NCBI GenBank assembly: GCA_036346355.1
Contig: CM070572.1
Location: 8,005,001 to 8,069,000, forward strand
Length of the DNA: 64,000 bases
Source of the DNA: Rhipidocladum racemiflorum
Taxonomy: Eukaryota > Streptophyta > Magnoliopsida > Poales > Poaceae
Direction of reading: 5' to 3'
Positions 44,371 to 56,377 of the stretch are shown one piece after another. Every line of letters starts with the position of its first letter. Position 1 is the stretch's first letter. The notes under the pieces are model-generated. The model did not search any database, was not told the DNA's origin, and saw nothing but the letters and a program-made list of their open reading frames with translations. Made by a program: the position numbers and the translations under genes.

Positions 44371-47007
44371 CTACAAGCTCTGTATCCTTTGAATCTGCGA
44401 GTCAATTTGTGAGTCACCCACTGGGTTTTCCACAACGGTATGTTTGATAACAAAGTTCTCGATCTTATGGAGTGACTGCAAAGTGACATGAATGTTATGT
44501 TAGATAAGTTGTTCCAATGATCTGTGGAAGAAAAATATAAAATTCACATTGCACCTAAATGAAGGGCATAATACCTCAATAGCAATATCAGTTGGTGTCA
44601 GCTTAGAGACATCATCATGACCTTGTTTAGATGCAATATCTGCAAATGCCAAATGCAGATATGTTATTCCACTCAAAGAACAAGGATAAATTTTTTTATC
44701 AAGTGTCACTAAGGAATAATATGTGATCAGTGATCACATAGCTAGGCATACATTCTCTATGTAGGAAAGCTTGGTGTCACTATGGGATTCATACCTTGGA
44801 GAGAAACCCTCACATCAGCATTTGCGTAAGCATCGCCCCTTTGCTCTGCGAGCGTGCTGAGTTTAGAAAAGGCCTAATAAGATAGAAGGAATTCAGTTAG
44901 TCGTACTAACATTAACATAGAAATGCGAACAAATGTAATACAACAAATAAAGACTAGGATTCCAGGGATACAGCTTGAAGTTTATATGGATCTCAATGGC
45001 AGTTTTTTTCTTTCCAAATTACGATCTATCTTTCTTATCAAAACAAAACGCCCAAATCAATCTATCTTAACTATATTCATATTCCAACATGTCAGAAATT
45101 GAAGAATCAAGCAATTACCATTGTGTATGGATCACCGGATGGTTGATCTAGAAGAGGACGCGAGGCGGTTCCCACTTTAGCTATTCGCCTTGCAAGAGCC
45201 TCCAAGGGCACATCCAACCAAACAGATAGGCCCTTCTTCATATATTTCCTGGCAATACAGCAAGAGATCACAATATAATCGATTAGAACAGGAGAAGGTA
45301 CAAACTATTCCAAAAGGAGAATTAGAGAGAACTCCGGATACCAGTTAACTGGTCGTATAACAGCACCACCTCCAGTGGCAACAACTAATCGCCGCATTGA
45401 GGACAAATCCCTCAAGACACTACTCTGCAAGGCATAAAAGAAAAGAAAATCATCAGTCAAGTCTCAAACATAGAAAAGAAAAGAAATTCATCGGTGAAAG
45501 ATTCGCATTCAGATTTCTAGAAATAAATGAATGCTATACTTCAGAGAGAGTACTAGATCATGCTAGTAGCAGATGAATTCAGCAATCATTACCTCGTTAT
45601 CCCTGAAGAAGGCTTCAGTATGAACCTTAAATATTTGAGCAACTGAAGGCAAACCAACAGCTTGTTCGACCAATTTATCACTGTGAACAAATTGCAGAAC
45701 AAAAAGCCATCAGTACCTATGCATCACTACAAGCACCAAGGGCAAGATTCCTTTTGCAAATTGCTGCTATTAGCTTCATCAAGGAAAACAAACCTGTCAA
45801 AGAATGAATAACCCAAAACTTCTGCTATGATCTTCCCCACAGTACTTTTTCCAGAACCCATCATCCCTGCACATATGAATTCACTTAGCAGTCACAATTT
45901 CATCTATAAATTGATTTATTTATCTTTTTCAGTAATGATAATTTAGAAGGATCAGAACTAACCAACTAGGTAAATACACCGCCCGTTTAAATAGAAAATA
46001 ACATCTTCTGATTTTCTCTGAAATTACATTAGAACCATATTAGACTGATGGCAGAAGACAGCCAAACTTTAGGATCACGTTTGATTTTATTATAATAGGA
46101 ATCACAAGGATATTATTCAATACCTTTAACAAGAGGGCATCATCAACGGAGTTATGCAAGTTTTCATGGCCTGCAGAGGCAAAACATAATAGAGAAAATG
46201 TCAAGGTGACTGATTTTTGTGAACGCATAAATCTCATGTCGTGAATTTTCAAGGATTAGATTGCTTCAAAATGGGCCAATCATAGGCATATAAGCATGCA
46301 TCTCCGTCTCTTCCTACTTTACAATAACCTCAGGTTCCCAACCAAATTAGCCAAATCCCCGTCACAAGTCAGCTATTCTGCCCATAAAGGTTATTGCATT
46401 TCCATCTGAAATTAAGACCACGCCTCCCTATGGTACTGCCGTGTTGCCAGTTTGAACTATCTAATACGAACAATATGACTCAAAATCTGCACCAAAGACT
46501 CTTGACCAAATTGCCAAATGGGACGACATAGGAAAAGCAACCACAAAAAGGGTATAATTTTTTTCACAAAGATCACGCAGCATTTGAATCATTTGAGTCA
46601 AGCCTCGCCAATCTCAACACCGATCCTTCGACCGAATCACACACCCATTCCACGTATTCCTCCAAATCTCAAAAATTCCGAACAGGAAACATCGCACCAA
46701 AAATGGCCCCACGTGGCACCAATTTCGAGCAAAACCACAAACTTTTGTCAAATCGCACCAATCTGACCACACAAAAGGAGGAGACCATAAACTCTGTACC
46801 TGCGGACGATTTTTTGGCGCGGAGCGGCGCGACAGGTTTGGACCCGCGAGCACGCACGGCGGGCACCGCCACACCCGCCGGGTCTCCGATCCTCAGATTC
46901 CCGACCCGCGCCCGGCCCTCGCCGCCGTAGAGCGCGCTCCGGCGCCTGTCGGAACCGAACCCCGCCGCCCGCGACGACTGCAGCGCCAGGCCCACGCCCG
47001 CTTCCAT
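44371..47007 (-). CDS. SK: Shikimate kinase, chloroplastic, complete, 10 exons
   Basis: Shikimate kinase (EC 2.7.1.71) phosphorylates shikimate to shikimate-3-phosphate using ATP, in the plastid pathway to chorismate and aromatic amino acids. Exons in transcript order: 47007-46800, 46170-46124, 46017-45963, 45866-45794, 45680-45593, 45424-45342, 45248-45119, 44873-44795, 44639-44575, 44475-44371; all introns are GT-AG and phases fit, giving 310 residues. The first about 70 residues are Ala/Arg/Gly/Ser-rich without a conserved domain, as expected of a plastid transit peptide. The kinase follows: CIYLVGMMGSGKSTVGKI (P-loop), FFDSDKLVE (shikimate-binding Asp), AFFRDNE with its Arg-Asp, LVVATGGGAVIR (GGG substrate loop) and TASRPLL (lid Arg). 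Length and motifs match rice shikimate kinases. A diverged SKL paralogue is unlikely because the catalytic motifs are intact. The start is the first ATG, in a good context. Confidence 0.96.
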
Positions 47008-47070
47008 TGCTCGCCGGGTGATATGCGGCCACGCGGGGGATGCGACGAGGCGTTTACCTGCGCCTCTCGT

Positions 47071-47088
47071 GCGAGAGAGAGAGAGAGG
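47071..47088 (-). repeat. (GA/CT)n microsatellite in the shikimate kinase 5' UTR or promoter
   Basis: A gagagagaga tract about 65-80 bp upstream of the start codon reads CTCTCT on the coding strand. CT-rich tracts near the start of transcription are common in plant promoters; a role here is not shown. Confidence 0.6.
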
Positions 47089-47300
47089 GTGCAGCGCAGG
47101 TGATAGCCGGCGGCGGCGAGGCGAGTGGTGGAAATGTGGGGACGTGAAGTGGTGGGGCGTGCATTGGCCAGAACGCCCAGACGCTACCGAGTAGTTGCGT
47201 AATTTGCAATGAAGTTACCATTTTGCCCCTCGACCTTTGATTTCGCTTGCCTAGTGCCTACCTAACCACCGTACTCTTAAAAAATTTGATTTCTTTTTGT

Positions 47301-47856
47301 GCATTTGGTTACTCAATGAGATATGGTCATTCAATTTGATAGAAATTGACTTATTCATATGCCTATTTAGTTGGGTGAATAGAATGAACCAATTTTTTTG
47401 TTTTGTTAAATGGATGAGCTTCCCTAATCGCACCTCCCCTCGTTCCCCATCGTCCCTTCCAGCCACGTCACCCCTCCTGTCGCACCGCCCTCCTGTCGTG
47501 CCTCGATCTCCCGCGCACACCGCCCTATGCCTCTTGTTGATCTCTTGCGTCGCGCCGCCCCACGCCTCTCCTCCTATTGTGTTGCCCTCTAGCCACGTCA
47601 CCGTCCTCCCGCGCCGCGTCGACATCCTTCCGAGTCACGCCCCGTCTCGATCTCCTGCGTCGCCCTCCAACCACATGCACATAGATGAGGCCGTCTGGCG
47701 CATTTTTATTTGGATTAATCCATCCGGCATCTTAGAGAAATATTCTCAAGAACTAGATATCCCTAGCTAACCCATTCACACATCCAAACAATTGGATGAC
47801 TTCAAATCTATCAGAAGGTCATATCCCATCCAACCTCATTCAGATAACCAAACGCC
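47301..47856. mobile_element. Possible MITE with imperfect TIRs upstream of shikimate kinase
   Basis: The left end gcatttggttactcaatgag is similar to the reverse complement of the right end (ggcgtttggttatctgaatg). The middle (47,420-47,670) is a C-rich segment without a recognisable gene. No target duplication was fixed. Confidence 0.4.
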
Positions 47857-48894
47857 ACCTAAGTGTTGTCTCGTCCGGCCGGGGAAAAAAAAAGCAAGTT
47901 GTTTTTGTGCAACTAGTGGAATTTATCTTTTTTCCAAAAGGTGCAGTTGGTTATAGTCAGTGCAACTTGAATCATGATTGTTGTCCGTAGGACACCATGC
48001 TAGCCACTGGTTGGTGAAAATAAAATAAGAGGTGTTTCCACGCTCTTCCTTTTTAAAGTTGCACAAATATTAAAGCATGAATGAATGGTAGATGAGGATT
48101 ACTTACCCCTTCGTTTGTTTTTAGATTTGTGCAACTTGTATTAGGAGGAAAAGCATAAAAGCATTGCTCAAATAAAATTTATCTGAAGTTTACATTAAAT
48201 AATTAATGGCGACATATGTGATGTTATTGCATTTTTCGAGTGCTTTCTACTCGCCGCCATATATATCAAGATTCATATATAACAATCTTGAGTTTTATTT
48301 CGTCCTGATTAAATGCGTCTAGGGGCTTTTTCACGACTGGGAATCTCTGGGCTTATCCGGTTGAGTGGGGGCATTTTGGTCAAGGAAAGATGAGGGGTTA
48401 GTTGGGGCATCTAGCTGTGGGATTTAGTACGGAGATGACTCACCTACCGTGGGATGCCACGTCAGACAGATGAGGTTTGGTGGGAAGGGGCATCTTGAGA
48501 GGATCATGCCGTGGATGAACGCGGAATCGTAGGGTGACGTGAAAAATATCGCTGACCGTCCCCAGCTTTTCTCTTCTTCTTCTTTTCATCTTTTCGCAGC
48601 CTACCTGTTCAGACTTTACTTGACCCCAAATGTCCTTTTCACTCACCAAGCAATCCAAAAGGTTAGCGTAAATTTCACCGGAATTTATTTGAATGGAACC
48701 GTCTCAAAATAATTATATTTGAATGCGAGATCAACTACACAGCAGTGTAACAGTACTTGATCTCTATTGAGATCGGTGCATATAGACATGTGTCACGTGT
48801 TCTTGGGCTCCTTTCTAATGGTATTGCACCCTTTCAATTCAGATTTTACAGCCTTACTGCAATATAATATTGTTTGTAGGCAGGTAGGACCGTA
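47857..48894. other. Intergenic spacer, nothing recognised
   Basis: About 1 kb of mixed composition without coding signals between the MITE-like block and the Tekay element. Confidence 0.5.
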
Positions 48895-48899
48895 GGAGT

Positions 48900-51511
48900 T
48901 GTGACGGACCGCCTTTTTAGGCAGAGGAACTCACAACAGCTTACCTAAGACTAAAATGCCAAGACAAGAAAGATAAATTACCTCGCCAAAAGCCAATTCA
49001 ACACTTTTTATTCAATATAGTTGGTCTAACGACCAGGTTTTACAAGAGAAGCATCCAAGCTTCTAGACTTACACTAACAAAAGAGAGAAACCACGAGTGG
49101 GCTGGCGAAAAGACAAGACCTAAAACCAGACTAAATCGCCATCTACGATCTCCTGGAAGGCGCCAACATCTTCGAACTCTGAAAGGGGCGGGGTTTTGCA
49201 AGGGTGAGTACGGGAGTACTCAACAAGTCGTACGGAACCACTGAATACTATATGTAGGGGTAATCAAGGGATGGCAATAGGGTTTAGTATCTGGATGCAG
49301 TTTTATTTCACAATTCATTTTACATTTGAAGCACAAACTAATAAATAAGTAATTTGAATTTCACAAGTTCAACAACACTTAACCACAATTATCCAAATTC
49401 CAAAGCAAGAACTTGAGCTTAGTTACGGGTATCAACCCCGATTCCAACTTAACTTCATTTACCTAAGTGCAGTAATCGATTACAATTAAGATTAACTCTG
49501 CAGAGCGGCTCGGCTTTACCCACAAGATATCTATAACCTTTATGCCAATCGCGAGTTTCATGCAACTTAAATGCATGTGGCCCGGTTAGATTATCACGGC
49601 ATTTCGTTTAATCATTCCTGTCCTTTAGTTGTTTACCGATAGTACCGCTACCTTGGACTCGGGGTCCCCATTAGCGTCTCTGGTTGTGAGAACCAAGAAT
49701 GTCACTCTGGACCATTCCGTTCCACCCCTCCGGTCCATTTCCTGCCGGAAAGCCGGTCCCCATTCTCTCCAGAGAATGGTAGCCACCAAGACAGTCAATT
49801 ATTATCTCAGAATGATTAACTTAATGAGCCGTGTCGGATACGGGTCATGACGATCCGACCTGTGGTTGGCGGAAACTAAGTTATTTACTTTGCTCAAGGG
49901 GATTATTAACCTTACACTTTTGCCAAAGACCAAGCCTTCATCCACAAACCCATTCCAGGTACTCACGATGCAGCCACCGACTCAACCAAGGCATTAATCA
50001 CCGGTAGGGATCGAATCTCATCCACTCCGGGATTAATCCGATACTGTCCCCCTGACTGCAGCACTTTTGTAAACATCCGAATCGGAGATTCGGCAGCATT
50101 TTCTTTAAATCCAGGTTTTGAACTAACCTAGCAGTATTATCTAATCTATCCATGGCAATAAGCAGTTAACTAGGGTTCCAAAGGATTTAACAGGGTTCAA
50201 ATATTTCAAGGAGGTTTCATGAGCAATTCGGTATTACCTATTTATCATGTCATTCTAAAATACTGGATTTCATTAATTCAAATACAGTAAAATAATGCGA
50301 TATAAAATAATTACTACTATAGCATGGCATGATAGGATCAACATGATCAAAGGGTGTACGGCTTGCCTTGCGCGGCAGCTGGATCGGACGAGTCGTCGAG
50401 GAAGTAGTCGTACTGTGCTCTGTGCAGTCCGACGTGCAGCCGAATCTGCTCGACTCCAGGGGACTGCTCGGCTCCATCGGGCGTCTCAACGGTCGAATCT
50501 AACGCGAAAAGACAACCAACATAAATAAGCGACAAAACAATAGCAGAAAAAGCGAGCGAAGCGGGAAAGCCGGAATCGAGTCGGAAAGGGACGGAGGGCA
50601 AAACTGGGATTTGGGAAATTTCTGGGGTTCGGATCTGGGAACGGATAGCATTTCTGGACTCAGTGGGTCGAGACGGTTCGGGAAATGTATTTGGTGGAGC
50701 TCTGGGATTTTTCGGGATTTTTCGGGCTATTTTTGGAGTTTAAAACGAATTTTGGAAATTAATAAATTAATTAAAATCCAAAATCCTTTTCTTGTTCGGG
50801 CCGAAATCCAACGGCCTAACGTGGCTTGTGGCCCAGCGTCTTGTGGAGGCTGGCCGTGGCCGCCAGACGGCTTAGGGTGAGGCGGGGCCACGCAGGCGAG
50901 CGAGGCGGCGAGGCGACAGCGGGGCCCTTCGTCGATGGCACGCAGTGCGAGAGGGTTAGGGCAGGCACGAGGGAGAAGGCGGCAGGATCACTGGCGGCGG
51001 CAGCGGATCAGCCTTGGCCGGAGCGGAAGCGGGGCGAGGCAAGGGAGAGGAGGGCTCACCACGAGAGAGAGGAGCGGGGCGAGTGGAGAAAGCGAGGCGG
51101 GGGTTTTTATAGGGCAAAGCGGGAAGGCGGCGGCTGCTCGACGGCAGCCATGGCTAGCCTTGGCGGCCAGTGAGGCGAGCAGGCGACGGCCGGCATAAGC
51201 GCCAGCGGCGACCACGCGGAGCGAGGAAGCGGCGAGCAGCGGCGGCATGGCCAGCACAGCGGCTGTAACCAGCGCAGCGCGCCGAGCGAAAGGCGCGGCG
51301 CTGGCTACCGAAGCGACTGGCGAGGCAGCGAGGGAAGCGAGCCGCCTGAGCGGCGGGAAGCAATAAGTGAGGCGGGAAGCGGCGGCCCAAGAAGAAGAGG
51401 AAAACGGCCCAAGGTTTGAAACCAAACTCAATTCCAAAATTAAATCAAATGCAAATTCAAACAAGATTCAAATAAATTCGTTTTGAATTTTTTTTTTTTG
51501 GGATCGTTTCA
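48900..51511 (-). repeat. Tekay 3' LTR (left copy)
   Basis: 2612 bp. On the plus strand it starts TGTGACGGACCGCC and ends GGGATCGTTTCA. It lies downstream of integrase in element orientation, so it is the 3' LTR. Confidence 0.95.
51104..51112 (-). promoter_or_regulatory. TATA box of the Tekay 3' LTR
   Basis: CTATAAAAA on the minus strand, followed in that direction by a GC-rich stretch. Conserved at 59524-59532 and 4316-4324. Confidence 0.65.
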
Positions 51512-51523
51512 ACCTACCCCACT
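51512..51523 (-). other. Tekay polypurine tract
   Basis: Reads AGTGGGGTAGGT on the minus strand, directly before the 3' LTR, as in other Tekay/Del elements. Confidence 0.75.
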
Positions 51524-51548
51524 TAAAATGGAATCTCGTCCCCGAGAT

Positions 51549-52277
51549 TCATTTCGCCTGGGAAAATAGGTTGGGAAAGTTCTGCTGCAATTCCGATTCC
51601 TTCTCCCAAGTAGTTTCTTCGAGTGTATGATTCTTCCATAGCACTCGGCAGATCCTGACATTCTTGAACTTGAGTTCCCTTTCCATTGTCTCCACAATCC
51701 TGACTGGTTCCTCATGATATGTCAAATCTTCCTTCAGGTCTATCCCTTTCAACTGTACTTGCTCTGACGGCTGACGGAGGCATTTCCTCAACTGGGACAC
51801 ATGAAAGACATTGTGTACCCTTGACAGCTCTGGACTTAGCTGTAACTTGTAGGCTACTTCTCCAATTCTGTCAGTCACGGGGTATGGTCCAACATACCTC
51901 GGAGCTAACTTCCCTTTTATCTGAAAACGGCGAACGGGCTTAAAGGGTGTCACTTTCAGATAAACGAAGTCTCCAATCTGATAACTTATATCCTTCCTTC
52001 TTGTATCTGCATAACTCTTCTGCCGGACTTGGGCTGTTCTCAGATTCTTCCTTATGATCCTCACATGAGCTTCTGCATCATGAACTAGCTGAGGTCCAAA
52101 AAGCTGTTTCTTTCCGGTCTCGGTCCAATTTAACGGGGTTCTGCACTTCCTTCCATACAAGGCTTCAAACGGGGACATGTCCAGACTGGCTTGGTAACTG
52201 TTATTGTACGAAAACTCCGCAAATGGTAAACACTTGGCCCACGAGGCTCCATATGCTAGAGCGCAGGCTCTCAACAT
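51549..52277 (-). pseudogene. Tekay integrase C-terminal part with chromodomain
   Basis: Contains SYQASLDMSPFEALYGRKCR, a GPY/F-type region (GKLAPRYVGPYPVTDRIGEV), LSRVHNVFHVSQLRKCL and a C-terminal chromodomain-like segment (VLWKNHTLEETTWEKESEL) ending NFPNLFSQAK-stop. Chromodomains in this lineage are thought to direct integration to particular chromatin. It is out of frame with the upstream integrase core. Confidence 0.92.
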
Positions 52278-52293
52278 ATCTTCTAGTATCTGG

Positions 52294-53577
52294 TTAACTC
52301 TTTACATCGACCATGCATGCGAGGGTGATAGGTATCTTGAAATTTAAGTCTGTACCCATAGCTTCATGTAGACTCTTCCAGAACTTAGAGGTGAACTGGG
52401 CTCCACGATCTGACACAATCTTCTTAGGGATTCCATGTAATCTGACAATCTGGGTCAGGTATAACTCTGCCAACTTGTCTCTTCCAACAGTCTGCTTTAT
52501 AGGGATGAAATGGGCTACTTTGGTCAGTCTATCAATGATTACCCAGATAGCATCATGTCCTTGCTGAGTCTTGGGAAAACCAGTGATAAAGTCCATTCCA
52601 ATCTCTTCCCACTTCCATTCTGGCACTGGAAGGGGTTGCAGCAATCCTGCCGTCTTCTGGTGGTCTATCTTGACTTTCCGACACACGTCACAACACACCA
52701 CGTGTTCGGCTACTTCTTTCTTCATTCCATTCCACCAGTACTCCTTCTTCAAGTCTTGGTACATCTTCGTACTGCCAGGATGTATTGAGAATTGTGACGA
52801 GTGAGCCTCTGTCAAAATCAATCCTCTTATATCCTTGTCCTTCGGAATGCATATACGATCGCGGAATCGTAATATGCCTTGCTTGTCTTCCGAGAACTCT
52901 GAGGGACTAACTTCCTTCATCAACTTCCTGTATTCCAGTATCTCCTCATCTGTCTGCTGAGCTGCTTTGATCTGCTTCAGAAGTTCTGACTGTATCTCTA
53001 GGAAATGCACTGATCCTTCTGGCACTATCCGCAGGTTCAACTCCTGTACTTCTGACTTCAGCTGGGGAGAGATAGTCTCAACTTGAGCTAAGTGATGGCA
53101 TGCTTTTCGGCTCAAAGCGTCTGCTACCACATTAGCTTTTCCTGGATGATAAAGGATCTCTAGGTCATAATCCTTAATCAACTCCAACCATCTTCTCTGT
53201 CTCATGTTCAGATTGGGCTGGGTGAACACGTACTTCAGGCTCTTGTGGTCTGAAAACACTTCACAACGGTTCCCCAACAGGTAATGTCTCCAAATCTTCA
53301 AGGCATGCACCACTGAGGCTAGCTCCAGGTCATGGGTCGGGTAATTCTCCTCATGCGGTCTGAGTTGTCGCGATGCATACGCAACCACTTTTCCTTCTTG
53401 CATTAACACACATCCCAATCCTCTCTTCGAAGCATCACAGTAGATCTGGAAATCTTTATCCGGATCTGGGAGAGTGAGAACTGGGTCTGAGGTTAACTTG
53501 GTCTTCAACTCTTGGAAACTTTTCTCACACTTCTCAGTCCAAACGTAGGGGCTGTCCTTTTTGAGAAGTCGAGTCAT
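52294..53577 (-). pseudogene. Tekay RNase H and integrase core
   Basis: One open frame of about 427 residues: the RT/RNase H junction, RNase H (QIYCDASKRGLGCVLMQEGK with the first catalytic Asp; HDLELASVVHALKIWRHYL; DHKSLKYVFTQ), a connection region, the integrase zinc finger (HSSQFSIHPGSTKMYQ and CCDVCRKVK) and core (WEEIGMDFITGFP with the first catalytic Asp; KKIVSDRGAQFTS with the second). A frameshift near 52,290 hits the segment that should carry the third catalytic acid (Glu). Confidence 0.93.
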
Positions 53578-53589
53578 CGGTTTAGCTAT

Positions 53590-54563
53590 CTTGGAGAATC
53601 CTTCGATGAATCTTACGTAGTATCACCTTAAACCGAGAAAACTTACGACTTCTCGGCACCGACACAGCCGTTTCCATTCCAACAACATCTGATCTTCTCG
53701 GGATCCATCTTCACGCCATCCTTGGTGATGATGTGTCCTAGGAAAGCGATTTCATCCAACCGTAAATCACACTTAGAGAATTTTGCATATAGGCGATGTT
53801 CTCTAAGCCTTCCTGCACTAAGTGTAGATGCTCCTTGTGATCTTCTTACATGCAGGAGTAAATGAGTATATCATCTATGAATACCACGATGAACTTGTCC
53901 AAGAATTCCATGCATACTTGGTTCATCGGGTTCATAAAGTAGGTAGGGGCATTTGTGAGTCCAAATGGCACCACGGTGAACTCATATAATCCGTCACCAG
54001 TAGCAAATCTGTCTTTTCTCTGTCTTGTTCTCGACCTTCAACTGATGATATCCTGTCCTCAGGTCTATCTTCGAAAAGATCTTGGCTCCTTTCAACTGAT
54101 CGAACAGGTCATCTATCCGGGGTAACGGGTACTTGTTCTTGATGGTTGCATCATTCAGAGCTCTGTAGTCTATACAGAGTCTCTTACTTCCGTCTTTCTT
54201 TTTGGCAAATACTACTTGCGCGGACCAAGGGGAGATACTTGGCCGTACAAATCCTTTATCCAGCAATTCATCCAATTGCTTCTTCAGTTCTTTTAACTCC
54301 AAAGGCGACATTGGACGTGATCGCTTATAGATAGGAGCTGTTCCAGGAACTAACTCTATTGCCAGTTCTATGTCTCTGTTCGGAGGTTTCCCTGGTAACT
54401 CTTCTGGAAAGACTTCAGGGTACTCCCGAACTACGGGTATGCTGTCTAATCCACGGGCAACTGCATTGATGATGCTCTGACTTCTCTTGATCAACCTTGG
54501 ATCATTACGATCGCCACTTTCTGACCATAACCATTCCTGAGTGTCACTGTTTTCTGCGCACAA
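53590..54563 (-). pseudogene. Tekay reverse transcriptase, frameshifted
   Basis: The in-frame part at 53,994-54,563 shows the RT N-terminal region: PVVREYPEVFPEELPG, WSAQVVFAKKKDGSKRLCID, YRALNDATIKNKYPLPRIDD and FSKIDLRTGYHQL. The remainder (53,590-53,990), in other frames, holds the PFGLTNAP and FIDDILIYS (active-site) regions. At least two frame breaks. Confidence 0.92.
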
Positions 54564-56082
54564 TCCAACTGAGCATGGTGTCTAGATAACCAGTTCATTC
54601 CCAATATGACATCTAGACCATCCATCTCTAACAACAACAGGTTGGCTCTGAACTCAACTCCTTGGATTTCTATCCTTAGATTACTGCAGCTGAATCTTGC
54701 CATTAACCGACTGCCAGGGGTGTGGAAAACACAGGGAGAGGGCAAGGGAGAATAGGGCAACCCACTTTTGCAAGCAAAAGCCAAAGAAATGAACGAATGG
54801 GTTGCACCGGGATCAAAGAGGGTTAAGGCCAACTTGGTTTGGACGGGAAACTTACCAACGATGACATCAGTGGCTTCAGCTGCCTCTGCTGCTGACACAT
54901 GGTTGATTCTTCCTTGGGGGTTCCTTGGCGGATTGGGTCCGCGGTTGTTCGAGTATCCTTCTGTCTTAACTGGTGCCTTCAGATAACCTTGATGGGGCGG
55001 CTGAGGTTGACGAGTCTTTGGTATGTCTGTTGGCGGAAGGCGACGCTGAGCTTTTGCCACATCACTCGGCAAGTCCTTCTTGAACCTTCTTTGCTGAAGT
55101 GTCCGGCCGTCGCAATGGAAGCAAGCTGAACCTTTCTTGGGACACACATTAGAGTAATGGTTCCCGTTGCAGGTAAAGCATCGAACATTCCCGGGCTGAG
55201 CATTGGGCGGAACAGGTCGGGATCCTCCCACTGCTTGTCTCTTGTTTGGAACATTGGGGTTGAAGGTATAGGTCCTTCCCTTGAACTGACTTGCTGCTGA
55301 CATTCTCTGTTGCTGTGCCTTTCTCTTTCTAGTATCCTCCAGGTCATTCCTTGTCTCTTCTGACACAATCAGCCTATCTACCATGGCTGAGAAATCCTTG
55401 AACTCCACTGATGAGATATGGAACTTGAGGTTCTTCTGCAGTCCTTCATAGAATCTTTCTATCTTCTTTTCCTCTGTGTCTACTTCTCTGGGTGCATAGC
55501 GAGAAAGGTTGTTGAAGTGGTGCAGGTATTCCATCACAGTCCTTCCTCCTTGATGGAGAGACAGAAATTCCCTCCGCTTGGAGGCCATCAATCCTGCTGG
55601 AATGTGAGTCTTCCGGAAAGCTTCTTCGAACATCTGCCACGAAATCTCTTGTCCTGTCTTCAGAGTCTGAAAGTTGACCCACCATGCTGCTGCTTGTCCT
55701 TGCAGCTGGTGAGAGGCATAGAGCACTTTCTCCTTCTCAGTGCACTGCACGGTATCCAGCTTCATTTGGATAACCGTGAGCCAATCATCTGCTGATAACG
55801 GCTCAGTTGACATGGAGAAAATAGGGGGCCGGGTCTTTTGGAAGTCAGACCAGTGTGACCCACCTAATAATCCATCATGTCCAAAGTTGTTTCCTTGGGG
55901 ATTCATCTGGGGTCTTGCGGCAAACTGTGCCATCATCATCTCAATCATCTGATTCTGCCTCTGTTCTGACTGGTATCTGTTCCTTTCTATATCTGCCAGT
56001 ACTTGAGCTATGTTAAGCTGGATTCTTTGGTGAGTGCCTCATTCCCGTAACCTTGGTGTTGTGATCCTTCACCTTGATCCAT
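54491..56082 (-). pseudogene. Tekay gag and protease
   Basis: The gag start is probably the ATG at 56082 (MDQGEGSQHQGYG); a frame change near 56,030 leads into a long open frame from 55948 (485 residues). The retrotransposon gag domain lies at about 55,340-55,830 (WLTVIQMKLDTVQCTEKEKV, AAAWWVNFQTL, RREFLSLHQGGRTVMEYLHH). The CCHC knuckle is imperfect (CFTCNGNHYSNVC, one residue short between the second Cys and His); a second possible knuckle (CFHCDGRTLQQRRF) is also damaged. The aspartic protease at about 54,800 reads LFDPGATHSFIS, where D-S/T-G is expected, so Ser is replaced by Pro at the active site; the ILGMNWL region follows. Confidence 0.92.
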
Positions 56083-56377
56083 CTTGACTATCTTTTAGGT
56101 CTCATTTGCAGGTTTTGGGCAAAGCGGAAGATAAGTAAGATTTAGACACAGGCGAGAGAGAGATAGAATAGGTGAGGCGAGACGAAATGGGAAAGAATTA
56201 GTGGAATTAGGCCGAAGGTATAAAGATAATAGAGCAAACAACATACAGAGATAGGAAACTTAATTTTACTGATACATAGATTGTTTACAATACCGTCATA
56301 CTAAGGTAAGAAACAACCTATTTTACATTACAAAAGACTACTCCAAAAGGGTAAAGCCAACTTCTAGGACTAACGCC

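Noticed and set aside
44371..47007. Shikimate kinase-like (SKL) non-catalytic paralogue
   Set aside because: P-loop, shikimate-binding Asp, GGG loop and lid Arg are all present.
50826..51464. Long Ala/Arg-rich frames in the Tekay LTRs (also 59169-59943)
   Set aside because: Compositional; overlapping frames on both strands, disrupted by indels between the two LTRs.
51549..56082. Endogenous pararetrovirus or virus-derived locus
   Set aside because: Paired LTRs, a 5-bp target duplication and a chromodomain integrase define an LTR retrotransposon; no movement-protein or coat features.
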